Shown piece after piece: positions 52,066-63,441 of a stretch of 64,000 nt of DNA (positions within the stretch are counted from its first letter, which is position 1; each line of letters begins with the position of its first letter). Made by a program: the position numbers and the translations under genes. The notes below the pieces were generated by a model, which made no database searches, had not been told where the DNA came from, and saw nothing but the letters and a program-made list of their open reading frames with translations. The stretch is from Halobacillus sp. Marseille-P3879 (GTDB taxonomy: Bacteria > Bacillota > Bacilli > Bacillales > Halobacillaceae). The stretch is taken from assembly GCF_900240285.1 (NCBI RefSeq), contig NZ_OESS01000005.1:1-64000 (forward strand), read 5' to 3'.

Positions 52066-53535
52066 TTAGGCTTGAATTTGGTTTAAAGCATCGTTCAAAC
52101 GAATCGTTACAGTATCAATTCCAAGAAGGCGGATCGCATTTGGAAGTTCAGGACCGTGTGTTTGACCTGTTGTCGCGACTCGAATCGGCATAAACAGTTT
52201 CTTCCCTTTATGGCCCGTTTCCTTCTGGGTCGCCTTTATTTGAGACTTGATATTCTCAGGTGTCCATTCATCAAGGTCTGCAAGTTTGGACTTAAATGCC
52301 TCTAGAACTTCAGGAACTTGCTCTCCATTAAGCACTTCTAATGCATCTGAATCGTACTGGATTTCTTTTTTGAAGAACAGATCAGTCAACTCAACAATCT
52401 CTGCTCCGTAGCTCATTTGTTCATGGTAAAGAGAAATAAGTTCATGAGTCCATTCCCGATCCTCTTCACTCATATCCTCCCTTACACGTCCAGCTTCAAT
52501 CAAGTGTGGAAGCGCAAGATCGACGACACGCTCTAAGCTTGATGCTTTAATGTACTGATTGTTCATCCACTTTAATTTAGCCGGATCAAAAATAGCCGGT
52601 GAAGTAGATAAACGCTCCGCATCAAAAATATCGATCAATTGATCTTTTGTAAAAATCTCTTCTTCCCCAACCGGAGACCATCCAAGTAACGTAATAAAAT
52701 TAAACAACGCTTCCGGAAGATATCCGAGATTTTTATACTGCTCGATAAATTGAAGGATATGCTCGTCACGTTTACTGAGCTTCTTACGGTCTTCGTTGAG
52801 GATTAACGTCATATGCCCAAATTTAGGGGCTTCCCAACCAAATGCCTCATACACCATCATTTGTTTAGGGGTGTTAGAAATGTGCTCCTCGCCTCGCAGC
52901 ACATGGGAGATTCCCATGAGGTGGTCATCAATAGCTACCGCAAAATTATACGTAGGCGTACCATTTTTCTTAACAATCACCCAATCACCAAAATCGCTTG
53001 ACTCGAAAGAAATCTTGCCTCTAACAATATCTTCAAATTCGTATGTGTAGTTCTCCGGTACGCGAATTCGTATACTTGGCTCTCTTCCCTCGGCTTCAAA
53101 TCCTTTGATTTGCTCCTCACTCAAGTCTCTATGAGCGCCCGAATATTTCGGTGCTTCTCCGCGATTAATTTGAGCTTCGCGTTCGGCCTCCAGCTCGTCT
53201 TCTGTCATATAACATTTATACGCAAGCCCTCGTTCAAGCAGGTCATCTACATATTTCTTATAAATATCCAACCGTTCCATTTGACGGTAAGGACCGTATT
53301 CTCCTCCAACATCAGCACCTTCATCCCACTCGATGCCAAGCCACTTCAGGTAATTCAGCTGACTTTCTTCGCCACCTGCTACATTTCGCTTAGCATCTGT
53401 ATCTTCAACGCGGATAATGAACTTGCCTCCTGCGTTTCTTGCATAAAGATAATTGAATAAAGCCGTACGAGCATTCCCGATATGAAGATTGCCTGTAGGA
53501 CTTGGCGCATAGCGCACACGCACTTCGTTACTCAT
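52066..53535 (-). CDS. gltX: Glutamyl-tRNA synthetase
   Basis: This 489-aa class I synthetase has the HIGH box [12 protein letters not shown] (residues 11-22), the KMSKS box KLSKRDE and the all-helical anticodon-binding domain. In Bacillaceae this enzyme is non-discriminating and also charges tRNA-Gln with Glu. AAAGGAG precedes the ATG. A modest promoter candidate (TCTACA, 18 bp, TGA-TAAAAT) occurs in the 66-bp gap after ispDF. Confidence 0.97.
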   Translation of the reverse strand: MSNEVRVRYAPSPTGNLHIGNARTALFNYLYARNAGGKFIIRVEDTDAKRNVAGGEESQLNYLKWLGIEWDEGADVGGEYGPYRQMERLDIYKKYVDDLLERGLAYKCYMTEDELEAEREAQINRGEAPKYSGAHRDLSEEQIKGFEAEGREPSIRIRVPENYTYEFEDIVRGKISFESSDFGDWVIVKKNGTPTYNFAVAIDDHLMGISHVLRGEEHISNTPKQMMVYEAFGWEAPKFGHMTLILNEDRKKLSKRDEHILQFIEQYKNLGYLPEALFNFITLLGWSPVGEEEIFTKDQLIDIFDAERLSTSPAIFDPAKLKWMNNQYIKASSLERVVDLALPHLIEAGRVREDMSEEDREWTHELISLYHEQMSYGAEIVELTDLFFKKEIQYDSDALEVLNGEQVPEVLEAFKSKLADLDEWTPENIKSQIKATQKETGHKGKKLFMPIRVATTGQTHGPELPNAIRLLGIDTVTIRLNDALNQIQA

Positions 53536-53601
53536 AAATAATCTCCTTTCAAATCCGTATCCATTTCATTTATTTTATCATCATTTGTAAACTCTTGTAG
53601 A

Positions 53602-54774
53602 CTATTTTTGCAGAAGAACCACAGCTTGTGCAGCCATGCCTTCCTTTCGTCCTGTAAAACCCAGCTTCTCCGTAGTAGTAGCTTTGACATTGATACGGCT
53701 CGATTGAGTGTTCAACAGTCCGGCAATATTGCTTTGTATTTGTTCTACGTACGGCGACATCTTTGGTGCTTGAGCAATTACCGTGCAATCCAGATTACCA
53801 AGTTTATAACCTTCATCTGTCACAAACTTCCATACCCGTTGTAAAAGCTCTCCGGAATCAGCATCCTTAAAAGCACTATCCGTATCTGGAAAATGGCGTC
53901 CGATATCACCTTCGCCAATGGCTCCAAGGCAGGCATCAGCAATGGTATGCAGCAGAACATCTGCATCGGAGTGACCTAACAATCCTTTTTCGTAAGGAAT
54001 CTCAACACCACCGACTATACATTTTCGACCTTCCGCGAACTGATGAACATCAAATCCTTGTCCTATGCGAATCATAGAATCGTTCACGACCTTTCTATCT
54101 TGAGCAGCATATGATTGAGCTTTAGCCAAGTCTTCAGGAGTCGTCAGCTTCATGTTATCATAGCTTCCCTCAACTACGACGACCTCTTCTCCGAGTCGTT
54201 CAACTAAGGAAGCATCATCCGTTCCGTAATAGTGCTGTGATTTTGCTTTCTCATGAGCCTTCAGAATTAAAGAATAATCAAAAGCCTGAGGTGTCTGTGC
54301 CGCCCAAAGGGTATGGCGGTCAAGCGTCGTTAACAGATCCTGCTGCTTTTGTTTTATTGTATCCGTTACAGGCACTGCTAATAATCCAGCTTGCTTCTCC
54401 CGGACCACCTCTGCCAGCCTGTGAAGGTGCTCCCGCTTCACGAAAGGTCTTGCTCCATCATGGATAAATACTGGCTGATCAGTAAGCTTTACAACCTGCA
54501 GACCTTCATATACACTATCCTGACGTTCTGCCCCGCCGTCTGCCAGTGTAATCCGGTCTTTAAGTCCATGCTGCTGAAGAATTTCTTTCATCTGACTGTG
54601 TTCTTGTTTATTTGTTACTAAAACGATCTCGCTGCACCATGAATCCTGTACAAAAACAGTAAGTGTATGTATGATCAGCGGCAGATCGTTGATCATTAAA
54701 AATTGTTTATTTTGACCGGCATGCATCCGTTTTCCCTGTCCGGCTGCGAGCACGATCGCTGTATAATTTATCAT
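53602..54774 (-). CDS. ispDF: Bifunctional IspD-IspF fusion (non-mevalonate isoprenoid pathway)
   Basis: A single uninterrupted 390-aa frame holds IspD (residues 1-225; nucleotide motif [12 protein letters not shown], then [10 protein letters not shown] and TPQAF) and IspF (234-390; [13 protein letters not shown], the metal-binding [19 protein letters not shown] and [14 protein letters not shown]). IspD makes CDP-methylerythritol; IspF later closes it to the cyclodiphosphate. B. subtilis encodes two separate overlapping genes here. The joint (about residues 220-234, [15 protein letters not shown]) has no stop. An internal ATG at 54075 with a poorly spaced GAAAGG might also give free IspF. Confidence 0.94.
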   Translation of the reverse strand: MINYTAIVLAAGQGKRMHAGQNKQFLMINDLPLIIHTLTVFVQDSWCSEIVLVTNKQEHSQMKEILQQHGLKDRITLADGGAERQDSVYEGLQVVKLTDQPVFIHDGARPFVKREHLHRLAEVVREKQAGLLAVPVTDTIKQKQQDLLTTLDRHTLWAAQTPQAFDYSLILKAHEKAKSQHYYGTDDASLVERLGEEVVVVEGSYDNMKLTTPEDLAKAQSYAAQDRKVVNDSMIRIGQGFDVHQFAEGRKCIVGGVEIPYEKGLLGHSDADVLLHTIADACLGAIGEGDIGRHFPDTDSAFKDADSGELLQRVWKFVTDEGYKLGNLDCTVIAQAPKMSPYVEQIQSNIAGLLNTQSSRINVKATTTEKLGFTGRKEGMAAQAVVLLQK

Positions 54775-54801
54775 TGGAAACCACCTTAAATAAAGTGAAA
54801 C

Positions 54802-54836
54802 AACAAAAGCGATAACACGCGGTTATCACTTTTGTT
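54802..54836. terminator. Hairpin between yacL and ispDF
   Basis: A 15-bp near-perfect stem (54802-54816 with 54822-54836, one mismatch) lies 23 bp after the yacL stop. The minus-strand tail GTTGTTTCACTTT is only moderately U-rich, so it may terminate partially. Confidence 0.7.
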
Positions 54837-54859
54837 AATCTCTATTTGTTATACCGTTT

Positions 54860-55957
54860 TTACAACGCTTTTTCAAGTGATTTCGGCCTGGCGAAAATCA
54901 TACGCCCGGCAGAAGTTTGCAGTACACTTGTTACAACAACTTCAATTGTCTTGCCGATGAAGTCTTTTCCTTCTTCTACTACTATCATAGTTCCATCATC
55001 CAGGTATCCAATCCCCTGTTTTTGTTCCTTCCCGTCTTTGATAACTTGTATGGTCATCTCTTCACCCGGAAGGACTACAGGTTTAACCGCATTTGCCAGA
55101 TCATTAATGTTCAGCACCTGAACATTTTGAAACTCACACACTTTATTTAAGTTGAAATCATTTGTCACGACAATACCATCCATTACTTTTGCAAGTTTAA
55201 CAAGCTTGCTGTCAACTTCATGGACATCTTCAAAGTCTCCATCATAGATTTCAACCTTCACTGGTAAATCCTTTTGCAGACGGTTTAAAATGTCCAGTCC
55301 GCGACGTCCGCGATTCCGCTTCAATCCATCAGATGAATCAGCGATATGCTGCAGTTCTTCTAATACAAAGTGCGGTATGACAATCGTGCCCTCTAAAAAG
55401 TGAGTCTCACAAATATCAGCTATCCGGCCATCAATAATAACACTTGTGTCCAAAATCTTTTCTTTTGGGATAAGTGAAGGGTCTACAGCGGCACCCGAAA
55501 GCTCATCTTCTTCTAACATTTTTTTGTCTTTTCTTGCAAATAAATTTAAAAATTCATCTTTCCTTTTAAAGCCGACTTGAAAGCCGAAGTATCCAAGAAG
55601 AAACGTAATAAAAATAGGCAGAATCTGACTTACAACTTTAATATCAATATCCTGGAGCAGATTATTAACTAAATATGCGATAATAAGGCCCACGATTAAT
55701 CCCAGGCTTCCAAACAACAATTCCGCAACGGGGGCTCGAACGAGGGTGTCCTCCACCCACCTTAGAAAATCAACAATATAATCTACTACCCAAAAAGTTA
55801 ATAAAAATAGTATAAGTGCTCCGACAACTGCCCCTGTTACCGACTGGATCCAACTCTGCCAGGAAACATCCATTATAGAAAAAAGCTCCGGCATGTAAAG
55901 ATAACCTACTGTTGCTCCGGTAATAACAATGAATAATTGAACGATTCGTTTAAGCAC
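54860..55957 (-). CDS. yacL: YacL, membrane-anchored PIN-TRAM domain protein
   Basis: This 365-aa protein has four hydrophobic segments in the first 145 residues, a PIN nuclease-like domain (about 165-285; [18 protein letters not shown] with its acidic residues, later [11 protein letters not shown]) and a C-terminal TRAM domain (about 295-355; binds RNA). Its true substrate is unknown. I chose the GTG at 55957, 8 nt after GGAGG (MLKRIVQLF), over the GTG three codons earlier that overlaps the Shine-Dalgarno. Confidence 0.92.
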   Translation of the reverse strand: MLKRIVQLFIVITGATVGYLYMPELFSIMDVSWQSWIQSVTGAVVGALILFLLTFWVVDYIVDFLRWVEDTLVRAPVAELLFGSLGLIVGLIIAYLVNNLLQDIDIKVVSQILPIFITFLLGYFGFQVGFKRKDEFLNLFARKDKKMLEEDELSGAAVDPSLIPKEKILDTSVIIDGRIADICETHFLEGTIVIPHFVLEELQHIADSSDGLKRNRGRRGLDILNRLQKDLPVKVEIYDGDFEDVHEVDSKLVKLAKVMDGIVVTNDFNLNKVCEFQNVQVLNINDLANAVKPVVLPGEEMTIQVIKDGKEQKQGIGYLDDGTMIVVEEGKDFIGKTIEVVVTSVLQTSAGRMIFARPKSLEKAL

Positions 55958-56030
55958 TTTTTTCACCTCCTTTTTCCATTATGACCAACCTCAAGGTCAA
56001 TTAGTCGTTTACCTTGAAATGTTGATTAAT

Positions 56031-56059
56031 AAACTAGCATAAATGCCAGTAATTTTCAA
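56031..56059 (-). promoter_or_regulatory. Sigma-A promoter candidate for yacL
   Basis: The minus strand reads TTGAAA (56059-56054), 17 bp, TAGTTT (56036-56031) with an extended TGC, in the disA-yacL gap. Confidence 0.5.
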
Positions 56060-56084
56060 TTTATAGGAAAATATTTCAAATACA

Positions 56085-57158
56085 TTACAAATGCCGGTCA
56101 ACAAATAACTGCTCTTGAATACGTTCTAATCCTTCTCCGATCTTTTTCGCCCGGACTTCTCCCACGCCGTCTACTTCCACAAGCTCTTTAACCGACGCCT
56201 GCACCACATCGTTCAACGTACCAAAGCGTTCAACCAGATGTTCAATAATTAAGGCCGGGAGCCTCGGGATTCGATGCATCACTCGGTATCCTCTTGGATA
56301 AATAGGGTCTGTTAATTTGGTACCGGAAGAATACCCCAAAAGCTTTAGTACCTGTTCATCGGATAATAACTCTGTGCCTGAATGTTCCTGCATTTTTCTT
56401 AAAATATAATACGGTTCATAGTCTGGCCTCTTGCTGTAATCACGCAGTAGCAGCGAGGCCTCATCTTCAATATTGGAAACGAGCTCCGTTAATTGTAATT
56501 GAATCAGCCGGCCTTCTGTTCCCAGTTCATTTACATAATTTAATATTTCCGTTTTAATTCGTAATACCATCTCGACTCGATGGACAACTTGAATCACTTC
56601 GGCAAAGGAAACCATATTCTCAAATTCCATCGCACCGAGATTGGTTATACTTTGATCAAGGACAATTTTATACTTTTCAAGCGTCTGAATAGCTTGGTTG
56701 GCCTTCGTAAGGATAACGCCAATATCTTTCAAAGAATAGCGGATCGAACCCTTATATAATGTAATGACATTCCGCCTTTGTGAAATAGCAATAACTAAGT
56801 GTCCGGTCTGTTTGGCCACACGTTCTGCAGTCCTGTGCCGCATACCTGTTTCCGTTGATAGAATATCAGGATCCGGCATCAGCTGGGCATTCGCATATAA
56901 TATTTCTGTACCTTCGTCATTTAAGATTAAAGCGCCGTCCATTTTCGCTAATTCATACAAGTGAGCCGGCGTAAAATCAGAATGTATGTCAAAGCCGCCG
57001 TCCACGAGCTTCTGGATCTCGTTTCCGTATCCGATAACGATTAATCCACCCGTTTTAGCACGGAGTACATTGTCGATTCCTTCGCGAAGGGGTGTCCCTG
57101 GTGCCACGAATTTCAACATTTCTCCGATGTGATTTTCTGTATAATCCTGCCCTTCCAT
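56085..57158 (-). CDS. disA: DisA, diadenylate cyclase and DNA-integrity scanner
   Basis: This 357-aa protein has an N-terminal DAC domain with the two catalytic motifs DGA (in KMDGALILN) and RHR (in [10 protein letters not shown]), a helical linker, and C-terminal helix-hairpin-helix DNA-binding repeats ([16 protein letters not shown]). It makes c-di-AMP and pauses at branched DNA, delaying sporulation on damage. It overlaps the radA stop by one nucleotide and partners with RadA. Confidence 0.98.
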   Translation of the reverse strand: MEGQDYTENHIGEMLKFVAPGTPLREGIDNVLRAKTGGLIVIGYGNEIQKLVDGGFDIHSDFTPAHLYELAKMDGALILNDEGTEILYANAQLMPDPDILSTETGMRHRTAERVAKQTGHLVIAISQRRNVITLYKGSIRYSLKDIGVILTKANQAIQTLEKYKIVLDQSITNLGAMEFENMVSFAEVIQVVHRVEMVLRIKTEILNYVNELGTEGRLIQLQLTELVSNIEDEASLLLRDYSKRPDYEPYYILRKMQEHSGTELLSDEQVLKLLGYSSGTKLTDPIYPRGYRVMHRIPRLPALIIEHLVERFGTLNDVVQASVKELVEVDGVGEVRAKKIGEGLERIQEQLFVDRHL

Positions 57159-58531
57159 TATCGGTCCCCCAATGTTACTTGCATGGCTTCCTGTACAGTA
57201 CTTACCCCTACTATTTCAATGGAAGAAGGTGGTGTCCATCCGTCAAGATTTTTCTTCGGAATAATCACCCGCTTAAAACCAAGTTTAGCCGCCTCTTGAA
57301 CCCGCTGTTCAATCCGGGCCACCCTTCTTACTTCTCCAGTTAATCCCACTTCACCGACGACGACGTCATTTCCATTGGAAACCTGATCTCTAAAGCTTGA
57401 TGCGATACTAATCGCCACTGCCAGGTCAATAGCTGGCTCATCAAGCTTTACACCGCCAGCGACCTTAATATAAGCGTCCTGGTTTTGTAAAAGCAGCCCT
57501 GCCCGCTTTTCCAATACTGCCATCAATAAAGGCACTCGACTGTTATCGAGTCCCGTGGCCATCCGTCGCGGGTTTCCAAAAGAAGTCGGGGAGATTAATG
57601 CCTGGATCTCTACTAAAACAGGGCGTGTGCCTTCCATAGAAGCCACTACAATGGATCCAGCCGCTCCTTGAGACCTTTCCTCAAGGAAAATCTCCGAAGG
57701 ATTGAGGACCTCTTCTAACCCCTTCTCCTTCATTTCAAAGATCCCCATCTCATGAGTGCTGCCAAAACGGTTCTTTACACTGCGCAATATACGAAATGTG
57801 TGATGTCTTTCTCCTTCAAAATAAAGAACAGAATCAACCATATGTTCAAGTAAACGTGGACCGGCAATCGAACCTTCCTTGGTAACATGCCCGACTATAA
57901 AAATAGGAATGCCCTTGCTTTTGGCAATCCTCATTAATTGACTTGTGCATTCACGAACCTGGGACACGCTTCCAGGGGCTGAAGTGACATCCTCTTTGAA
58001 AATGGTCTGGATCGAATCGATAATTACTAGATTTGGGTCAATCTCTTCAATCTGAGTTAGAACGTCCTGAAGATTTGTCTCAGAGAGAACGTACAGCTCG
58101 TCGGATTGAATTCCGAGTCTCTCTGCCCGAAGCTTTGTCTGCCGGGATGATTCTTCTCCTGATATATATAATACGGGTAATGATTTATTGGCTACTTGTG
58201 CAGAAACCTGCAAGAGTAATGTTGACTTCCCGATACCCGGATCCCCGCCAATTAAAACCAAAGAGCCCGGCACAATACCGCCGCCGAGCACTCGATTCAG
58301 CTCGGGCATATCTGTTTCCATACGAGGCTCTTTTTCCGATTGAATAGCCGTGATTTTTTCCGGCTTTGCAGCTCCTGATGAATTCGTTTGAAAAACATGC
58401 CTTGAGCCGCCAGTTATGGACGCTTCCTCGACAAGCGTATTCCATTGATGGCAGCCTGGACATTTTCCCATCCATTTAGGAGATTCGTATCCACATTCCT
58501 GGCACACAAATTTTGTTTTTCTCTTTGCCAA
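57158..58531 (-). CDS. radA: RadA/Sms DNA repair ATPase
   Basis: This 457-aa RecA-like protein has an N-terminal zinc finger CQECG...CPGC (residues 10-31), Walker [11 protein letters not shown], the RadA-specific KNRFGS motif and a C-terminal Lon-like domain. It promotes branch migration in recombination. It starts with TTG at 58531 (GAGGAGAGGTAGCC upstream). A clpC terminator separates it from the heat-shock operon; a good -10 (TATAAT, 58557-58552) lies upstream but without a clear -35. Confidence 0.97.
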   Translation of the reverse strand: MAKRKTKFVCQECGYESPKWMGKCPGCHQWNTLVEEASITGGSRHVFQTNSSGAAKPEKITAIQSEKEPRMETDMPELNRVLGGGIVPGSLVLIGGDPGIGKSTLLLQVSAQVANKSLPVLYISGEESSRQTKLRAERLGIQSDELYVLSETNLQDVLTQIEEIDPNLVIIDSIQTIFKEDVTSAPGSVSQVRECTSQLMRIAKSKGIPIFIVGHVTKEGSIAGPRLLEHMVDSVLYFEGERHHTFRILRSVKNRFGSTHEMGIFEMKEKGLEEVLNPSEIFLEERSQGAAGSIVVASMEGTRPVLVEIQALISPTSFGNPRRMATGLDNSRVPLLMAVLEKRAGLLLQNQDAYIKVAGGVKLDEPAIDLAVAISIASSFRDQVSNGNDVVVGEVGLTGEVRRVARIEQRVQEAAKLGFKRVIIPKKNLDGWTPPSSIEIVGVSTVQEAMQVTLGDR

Positions 58532-58641
58532 GGCTACCTCTCCTCTTCTTTATTATATACGTTATGGCTTGTGAAAAAGTTTCATGATGATATCATTTGC
58601 ATTAAAATTCCCTTACTAAAAGGATATCGAAATCGGAAAAA

Positions 58642-58667
58642 AATCGGAAGGCAAACACCTTCCGATT
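58642..58667 (-). terminator. Terminator of the ctsR-clpC operon
   Basis: A 10-bp perfect stem (58642-58651 with 58658-58667) with a 6-nt loop is followed on the minus strand by a run of U's (to about 58638). It lies 38 bp after the clpC stop. Confidence 0.88.
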
Positions 58668-58704
58668 CTCAACATTTCATATTTTATTCATAATTGACCT
58701 TAAA

Positions 58705-61158
58705 TTATGCTTCCTGCTGAATATGAACTGTAAATTCTTTATCGTCATTTAAATCAATTTTTACTTTTTGACCTTTTTCGATATTTTCTTTCAACAGTTC
58801 TTCAGACAGCAGATCCTCTACGTTCTTCTGAATTGAGCGGCGAAGCGGACGGGCTCCGTATTCAGGATCGAACCCTTCTTCAGCAATGTGCTCAATCGCT
58901 TTTTCTGTGAGGGTGAAGTCAATTTCCTGCTCAAGCAGTCGTTTTCGTAACTGTTCTGCCATCAGGGTAACGATGTGCTTCATGTGTTTCTTCTCAAGAG
59001 AATGGAACACAATTGTCTCATCAATACGGTTTAGGAACTCAGGACGGAATGCCTTTTTCAATTCTTCCGTTACTTTAGATTTCATGTCCTTATAATCCTG
59101 ATCTGCTTCACCCATGGAGAACCCGACGTATTTATTTCGCTTCAGTTCATTAGCACCAACGTTTGAAGTCATGATGAGCACCGTGTTACGGAAATCAACG
59201 ACACGACCTTTAGAGTCAGTTAAACGTCCATCTTCAAGAACTTGAAGTAAAATGTTAAACACTTCTGGGTGTGCTTTTTCAACCTCATCCAGCAGAATGA
59301 CAGAATAAGGCTTGTTACGAACTTTTTCCGTTAACTGGCCGCCTTCGTCATAACCTACATAGCCTGGAGGTGAACCGACGAGTCGAGACGTGCTGTGTTT
59401 TTCCATATACTCTGACATATCGATACGAATCATCGCATCTTCTTCACCAAACATACTCTCCGCTAAGGCACGAGCTAATTCTGTTTTACCGACCCCTGTC
59501 GGTCCAAGGAAGATAAATGAACCAATCGGACGTTTAGGATCTTTTAAGCCTGCTCGCGCACGTCGGATAGCTTTAGAAATCGCTTTGACAGCTTCCTCCT
59601 GACCAATGATGCGGTTATGGAGGGTATCTTCCAGGTGAAGCAGACGCTCACTTTCTTCGGTAGTCATCTTGGAAACCGGAACACCAGTCCAAGTAGAAAC
59701 AATCGAAGCTATATCCTCAACGGTAACCTCAGAGTCCTCTTGACCCTGCTTCTCTTTCCATTCGTCTTTCGTCTCATCAAGCTCATCGCGCAGACGCTGC
59801 TCACTGTCTCTTAGAGAAGCAGCTTTCTCAAACTCCTGACTTTGGACAGCTGCATCTTTCTCTTTTCTAACCTCTTCAAGTTTCTGCTCCAGCTCTTTTA
59901 AGTTAGGCGGTGCCGTATAAGAGCGCAGACGCACTTTTGATGCTGCCTCGTCAATTAAGTCTATCGCTTTATCCGGTAAGAAGCGGTCCGTAATATAACG
60001 ATCGGAGAAGCGTACAGCTGATTCAATGGAATCATCGGTAATCGTTACACGGTGGTGCGCTTCATAGCGATCACGTAATCCTTTTAAGATTTGGACAGAT
60101 TCATCAAGAGTGGGTTCATCAACTTGAATGGGTTGGAAACGACGCTCAAGCGCAGCATCCTTTTCAATATATTTCTTGTATTCATCAAGAGTCGTAGCAC
60201 CGATACACTGCAATTCACCGCGAGCCAGAGATGGTTTTAAAATATTGGAAGCATCAATGGCACCTTCTGCGCCGCCGGCCCCGATAAGTGTGTGCAATTC
60301 ATCAATAAATAGAATGATGTTGCCGGCTTGACGAATTTCTTCCATTACTTTTTTCAAACGATCTTCGAATTCACCACGATATTTCGTACCAGCTACCACA
60401 GTACCCATATCCAGAGTCATGACGCGCTTATCACGTAGAATTTCCGGCACTTCATTGTTCATAATCTGTTGAGCCAGACCTTCAGCAATAGCTGTTTTAC
60501 CTACCCCGGGCTCACCTACGAGTACAGGATTATTCTTCGTACGGCGGCTTAATACTTGAATCACACGCTCAATTTCCTGACTGCGCCCAATAACGGGATC
60601 GATATTTCCTTCTTTCGCAATCGCGGTCAGATCACGAGCCAGTGAATCAAGGGTCGGTGTATTCGCATTCGCTGCTTGAGAACCGGATCCTCCACCGCGG
60701 CGGTTCTGCCCTCCGGTAGATTCATTGTTTCCAAGCAGCTGAAGCACTTGCTGACGTGCTTTATTTAAGCTTACACCTAAATTATTCAGCACGCGTGCTG
60801 CTACACCCTCACCCTCGCGGATTAGACCGAGCAGAATGTGCTCCGTGCCTACGTAAGAGTGTCCCAGCTTCCGAGCTTCATCCATGGAAAGTTCAATTAC
60901 TTTCTTCGCTCGAGGCGTGTAGTGGATGGTTTGAGAAACTTTTTCCCCTTTACCTATTAGGTTCTCCACCTCTTGCTGAATTTTACTCGATTCAAGGCCC
61001 AGCGCTGTGAGTGCTTTAGCAGCAATCCCTTCGCCTTCACTAACCAATCCTAATAAAATGTGTTCCGTTCCAATATTGTTATGACCCAAACGTACAGCTT
61101 CTTCTTGTGCCAATGCTAAAACCTTCTGTGCTCTTTCTGTAAATCGTCCAAACATCAT
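58705..61158 (-). CDS. clpC: ClpC, AAA+ unfoldase of the ClpCP protease
   Basis: This 817-aa protein has two N-terminal Clp repeats (residues 4-65 and 80-145), first AAA+ module with GEPGVGKTA, a middle domain with a UVR-type coiled coil ([20 protein letters not shown], binds MecA or McsB adaptors) and second AAA+ module with GPTGVGKTE. It degrades phosphoarginine-tagged proteins with ClpP. I chose the ATG at 61158 ([14 protein letters not shown]), 8 nt after AGGAGG. Confidence 0.98.
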   Translation of the reverse strand: MMFGRFTERAQKVLALAQEEAVRLGHNNIGTEHILLGLVSEGEGIAAKALTALGLESSKIQQEVENLIGKGEKVSQTIHYTPRAKKVIELSMDEARKLGHSYVGTEHILLGLIREGEGVAARVLNNLGVSLNKARQQVLQLLGNNESTGGQNRRGGGSGSQAANANTPTLDSLARDLTAIAKEGNIDPVIGRSQEIERVIQVLSRRTKNNPVLVGEPGVGKTAIAEGLAQQIMNNEVPEILRDKRVMTLDMGTVVAGTKYRGEFEDRLKKVMEEIRQAGNIILFIDELHTLIGAGGAEGAIDASNILKPSLARGELQCIGATTLDEYKKYIEKDAALERRFQPIQVDEPTLDESVQILKGLRDRYEAHHRVTITDDSIESAVRFSDRYITDRFLPDKAIDLIDEAASKVRLRSYTAPPNLKELEQKLEEVRKEKDAAVQSQEFEKAASLRDSEQRLRDELDETKDEWKEKQGQEDSEVTVEDIASIVSTWTGVPVSKMTTEESERLLHLEDTLHNRIIGQEEAVKAISKAIRRARAGLKDPKRPIGSFIFLGPTGVGKTELARALAESMFGEEDAMIRIDMSEYMEKHSTSRLVGSPPGYVGYDEGGQLTEKVRNKPYSVILLDEVEKAHPEVFNILLQVLEDGRLTDSKGRVVDFRNTVLIMTSNVGANELKRNKYVGFSMGEADQDYKDMKSKVTEELKKAFRPEFLNRIDETIVFHSLEKKHMKHIVTLMAEQLRKRLLEQEIDFTLTEKAIEHIAEEGFDPEYGARPLRRSIQKNVEDLLSEELLKENIEKGQKVKIDLNDDKEFTVHIQQEA

Positions 61159-61178
61159 GGACATGACCTCCTAACGAT

Positions 61179-62249
61179 TTAATCTTGATTTTCTAATTGA
61201 AGTCTTTCTCGAATCAATGATGCTCTGCGGATGTCGCGCTCAGCGGGTGATAAGGTTTCTTTCGCATACTGCTGTAAAAAACCTGGCTGAGTGAGAACCA
61301 TCAGCTCGTTTAAAATTGTTTTTGGAATATGGTCGATAAACCCTAAGTCAATTCCAAGCCGGAGATCAGATAAGCAATTAGCTGCCTCCTTAGACTCTAT
61401 GATACGACTATGCTTCAAAACACCATACGATCGAAAAACCCGATCTTCTATTTGCATGCCGGAACGATGCATTAGTGTCTGTCTTGCTTTACGTTCCTGA
61501 TCGATCAGTTGCCGGACGACACTGTGCAAATCTTCAACGATATCCTCTTCAGATTTTCCAAGGGTAATTTGATTTGATATTTGAAAAATATTACCTAAAG
61601 CTTCACTGCCTTCACCATAAATACCACGGACCACTAAACCCAGCTGGTTAATTGCAGGAGTCATACGATTGATCTGCTGTGTCATAGCTAAAGCAGGTAA
61701 ATGCATCATAACAGAGGCTCTCATCCCTGTTCCTACATTCGTTGGACAGGCTGTTAAATAACCCCTGTTCTCATCAAATGCATAATCTACCTTTTCCTCT
61801 AACCAGTCATCCAGCTGAGAAGCTTGTTCCAAGGCACGGTCAAGCTGAAAGCCTGGAAAATACAACTGAATACGAATGTGATCTTCTTCGTTGATCATAA
61901 TCGAAACCTGCTCATTCTGTGAGATCAATGAAGCAGAATTTTTTGAATGATCCGTTAGATGAGGGCTTATTAAATGTTTCTCGACAAGAACCCTTTTTTC
62001 AATTTGCTGCAATTCACTCATTTCAACTACTTCAAAATCTTTGTAATCCCGAAATGACTGCCCTTTATATTCCTGTTTGAAAAAATCAAGAATTTCCTTC
62101 ATTCGGTCTTCAGAAGAAATAATAGGAAAAGGATACTTCTGAAAATTCCTCGCCAGGCGGATTCGACTACTCATCACAATATCACTGTCTGGCCCATCCT
62201 CTTTCATCCAGGGGCTGATGGCTTCGTTAATGAATTGTTCTAAAGACAT
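61179..62249 (-). CDS. mcsB: McsB protein-arginine kinase
   Basis: This 356-aa phosphagen-kinase-family enzyme marks proteins, including CtsR, with phosphoarginine. The nucleotide-binding arginines are visible in [10 protein letters not shown] (residues 27-36) and in the loop [18 protein letters not shown]. Its start overlaps the mcsA stop by one nucleotide, and ClpC follows 20 bp later. Confidence 0.97.
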   Translation of the reverse strand: MSLEQFINEAISPWMKEDGPDSDIVMSSRIRLARNFQKYPFPIISSEDRMKEILDFFKQEYKGQSFRDYKDFEVVEMSELQQIEKRVLVEKHLISPHLTDHSKNSASLISQNEQVSIMINEEDHIRIQLYFPGFQLDRALEQASQLDDWLEEKVDYAFDENRGYLTACPTNVGTGMRASVMMHLPALAMTQQINRMTPAINQLGLVVRGIYGEGSEALGNIFQISNQITLGKSEEDIVEDLHSVVRQLIDQERKARQTLMHRSGMQIEDRVFRSYGVLKHSRIIESKEAANCLSDLRLGIDLGFIDHIPKTILNELMVLTQPGFLQQYAKETLSPAERDIRRASLIRERLQLENQD

Positions 62250-62797
62250 TATTCATCATCCCCTTTCCCATGATGAAGCTGCTGTTCTAAAGAACGAATC
62301 TCATCTCTTACCTTTGCTGCTTCTTCAAACTCTTCCTGTTCTATAAGCTTTTGAAGTTCTGACTTATATTGATCCATTTGACGTTTTACGTGCAAGTTTC
62401 CTCCTTCTCGCTTTGGAACTTTGCCGTCGTGTTTCGTATTTCCACTATGCACTCGACGAAAAATAGGGTTTAAGCGTTCATCGAAGGTTTTATAGCAATC
62501 TGCACAGCCAAACTTTCCGATTTGAGCAAACTGTTGATATGACAGTCCGCACGTTGGACACTTTAAAGGTTTCTTTGGCTGATAAGTCTTTGAAGGTTGA
62601 CCTTTAAAAGAAGAAGGTTGTTCATAATTGAAAAGTCCTGACAATAAGTCATTTAACGTGAAATTTTCTTCATTTTCGTTCATATATCCTTTTTCTTTCG
62701 CGCAAAACTCGCATACATGAGTTTCTGTTTTTTCGCCGTTTACCACTTGTGTTAAATGCACTGTTGCAGGATGTTTATGACAACGCTGGCACTCCAT
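62249..62797 (-). CDS. mcsA: McsA, activator of McsB
   Basis: This 182-aa protein has four CxxC zinc motifs (CQRC at residue 3, CEFC, CPTC, CADC) followed by a C-terminal UVR motif ([20 protein letters not shown]). McsA binds and activates McsB. It follows ctsR by 16 bp. Confidence 0.97.
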   Translation of the reverse strand: MECQRCHKHPATVHLTQVVNGEKTETHVCEFCAKEKGYMNENEENFTLNDLLSGLFNYEQPSSFKGQPSKTYQPKKPLKCPTCGLSYQQFAQIGKFGCADCYKTFDERLNPIFRRVHSGNTKHDGKVPKREGGNLHVKRQMDQYKSELQKLIEQEEFEEAAKVRDEIRSLEQQLHHGKGDDE

Positions 62798-62813
62798 AAG
62801 ACCCTCTCCTTCC

Positions 62814-63278
62814 TTAGCTTTGATACTTTAAGGTGAACAACATAGCCGTAAGAAGTCTAGACCGAATTTCATCTCTTAGAGGAAGAGGAAAAGCTAGCAC
62901 TTCTCGTTCTGTTACGCTCGCCATCATTCGGGCTTCACGTTCAGTAATGCTTTCATTGTCCCTTAGTCTTTCTATAATATCCAACGCAACGGATTGAGAG
63001 ACTTCTGGCTGAATTAAATTAATAATATCATCAATCATTTGTGATTCAGAACGGTGTTGAATCCGCCTAATACGGATGTAACCTCCACCGCCACGTTTAC
63101 TTTCCACTATATAACCCTTTTCCACTGTAAAACGAGTTTTAATCACATAATTGATCTGTGAAGGCACACATTGAAATTGATCTGCGATTTCACTGCGCTT
63201 AATTTCAATCGTATGCTTATGATTTTCATCCAGAGTATTTTTTAAATACTCTTCAATGATGTCAGAAATATTCCGCAT
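62814..63278 (-). CDS. ctsR: CtsR, heat-shock repressor of class III genes
   Basis: This 154-aa winged-helix repressor carries the glycine-rich heat-sensing wing RGGGGYIRI (residues 62-70) and an N-terminal helix-turn-helix. The ATG at 63278 (MRNISDIIEEYLKNTL) gives the B. subtilis length, with GGAGGAGGG upstream. It represses its own operon through the box at 63300-63316. Heat loosens the wing, and McsB/ClpC then remove the protein. Confidence 0.98.
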   Translation of the reverse strand: MRNISDIIEEYLKNTLDENHKHTIEIKRSEIADQFQCVPSQINYVIKTRFTVEKGYIVESKRGGGGYIRIRRIQHRSESQMIDDIINLIQPEVSQSVALDIIERLRDNESITEREARMMASVTEREVLAFPLPLRDEIRSRLLTAMLFTLKYQS

Positions 63279-63293
63279 TTTCCCTCCTCCTCT

Positions 63294-63316
63294 TTTGACT
63301 TTGACTATCTTTGACC
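63294..63316 (-). promoter_or_regulatory. CtsR operator
   Basis: On the minus strand GGTCAAA-GAT-AGTCAAA (63316-63300) is a perfect CtsR heptad repeat, and an overlapping third AGTCAAA (63300-63294) follows. It covers the transcription start of the sigma-A promoter. Confidence 0.93.
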
Positions 63317-63324
63317 TTAACCTT

Positions 63325-63352
63325 ATTATACTAATTTTTATTTTCCACGCAA
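63325..63352 (-). promoter_or_regulatory. Sigma-A promoter of the ctsR operon
   Basis: The minus strand reads TTGCGT (63352-63347), 16 bp, TATAAT (63330-63325), with the CtsR box immediately downstream. Confidence 0.8.
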
Positions 63353-63381
63353 CTAAAATGTTTTGAACTACATGAGTAATC

Positions 63382-63408
63382 ATTCCCTAATTTAGAAAAG
63401 GTTAAAAC
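63382..63408 (-). promoter_or_regulatory. Sigma-B-like promoter of the ctsR operon
   Basis: The minus strand reads GTTTTAA (63408-63402), 14 bp, GGGAAT (63387-63382), close to the sigma-B consensus GTTTAA/GGGTAT. B. subtilis clpC has a general-stress promoter in this position. It overlaps the U-run of the mgtC terminator. Confidence 0.55.
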
Positions 63409-63439
63409 AAAAAAACTATACGAAATTCATCGTATAGTT
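63408..63439 (-). terminator. Terminator of the mgtC-like gene
   Basis: A 10-bp perfect stem (63414-63423 with 63430-63439) with a 6-nt loop is followed by seven U's on the minus strand, directly after the mgtC-like stop. Confidence 0.88.
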
Positions 63440-63441
63440 AG

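Noticed and set aside
54060-54110. Frameshift artefact joining ispD and ispF
   Set aside because: No homopolymer at the joint, linker codons look normal, and both domains are complete, so a real fusion is the simpler reading.
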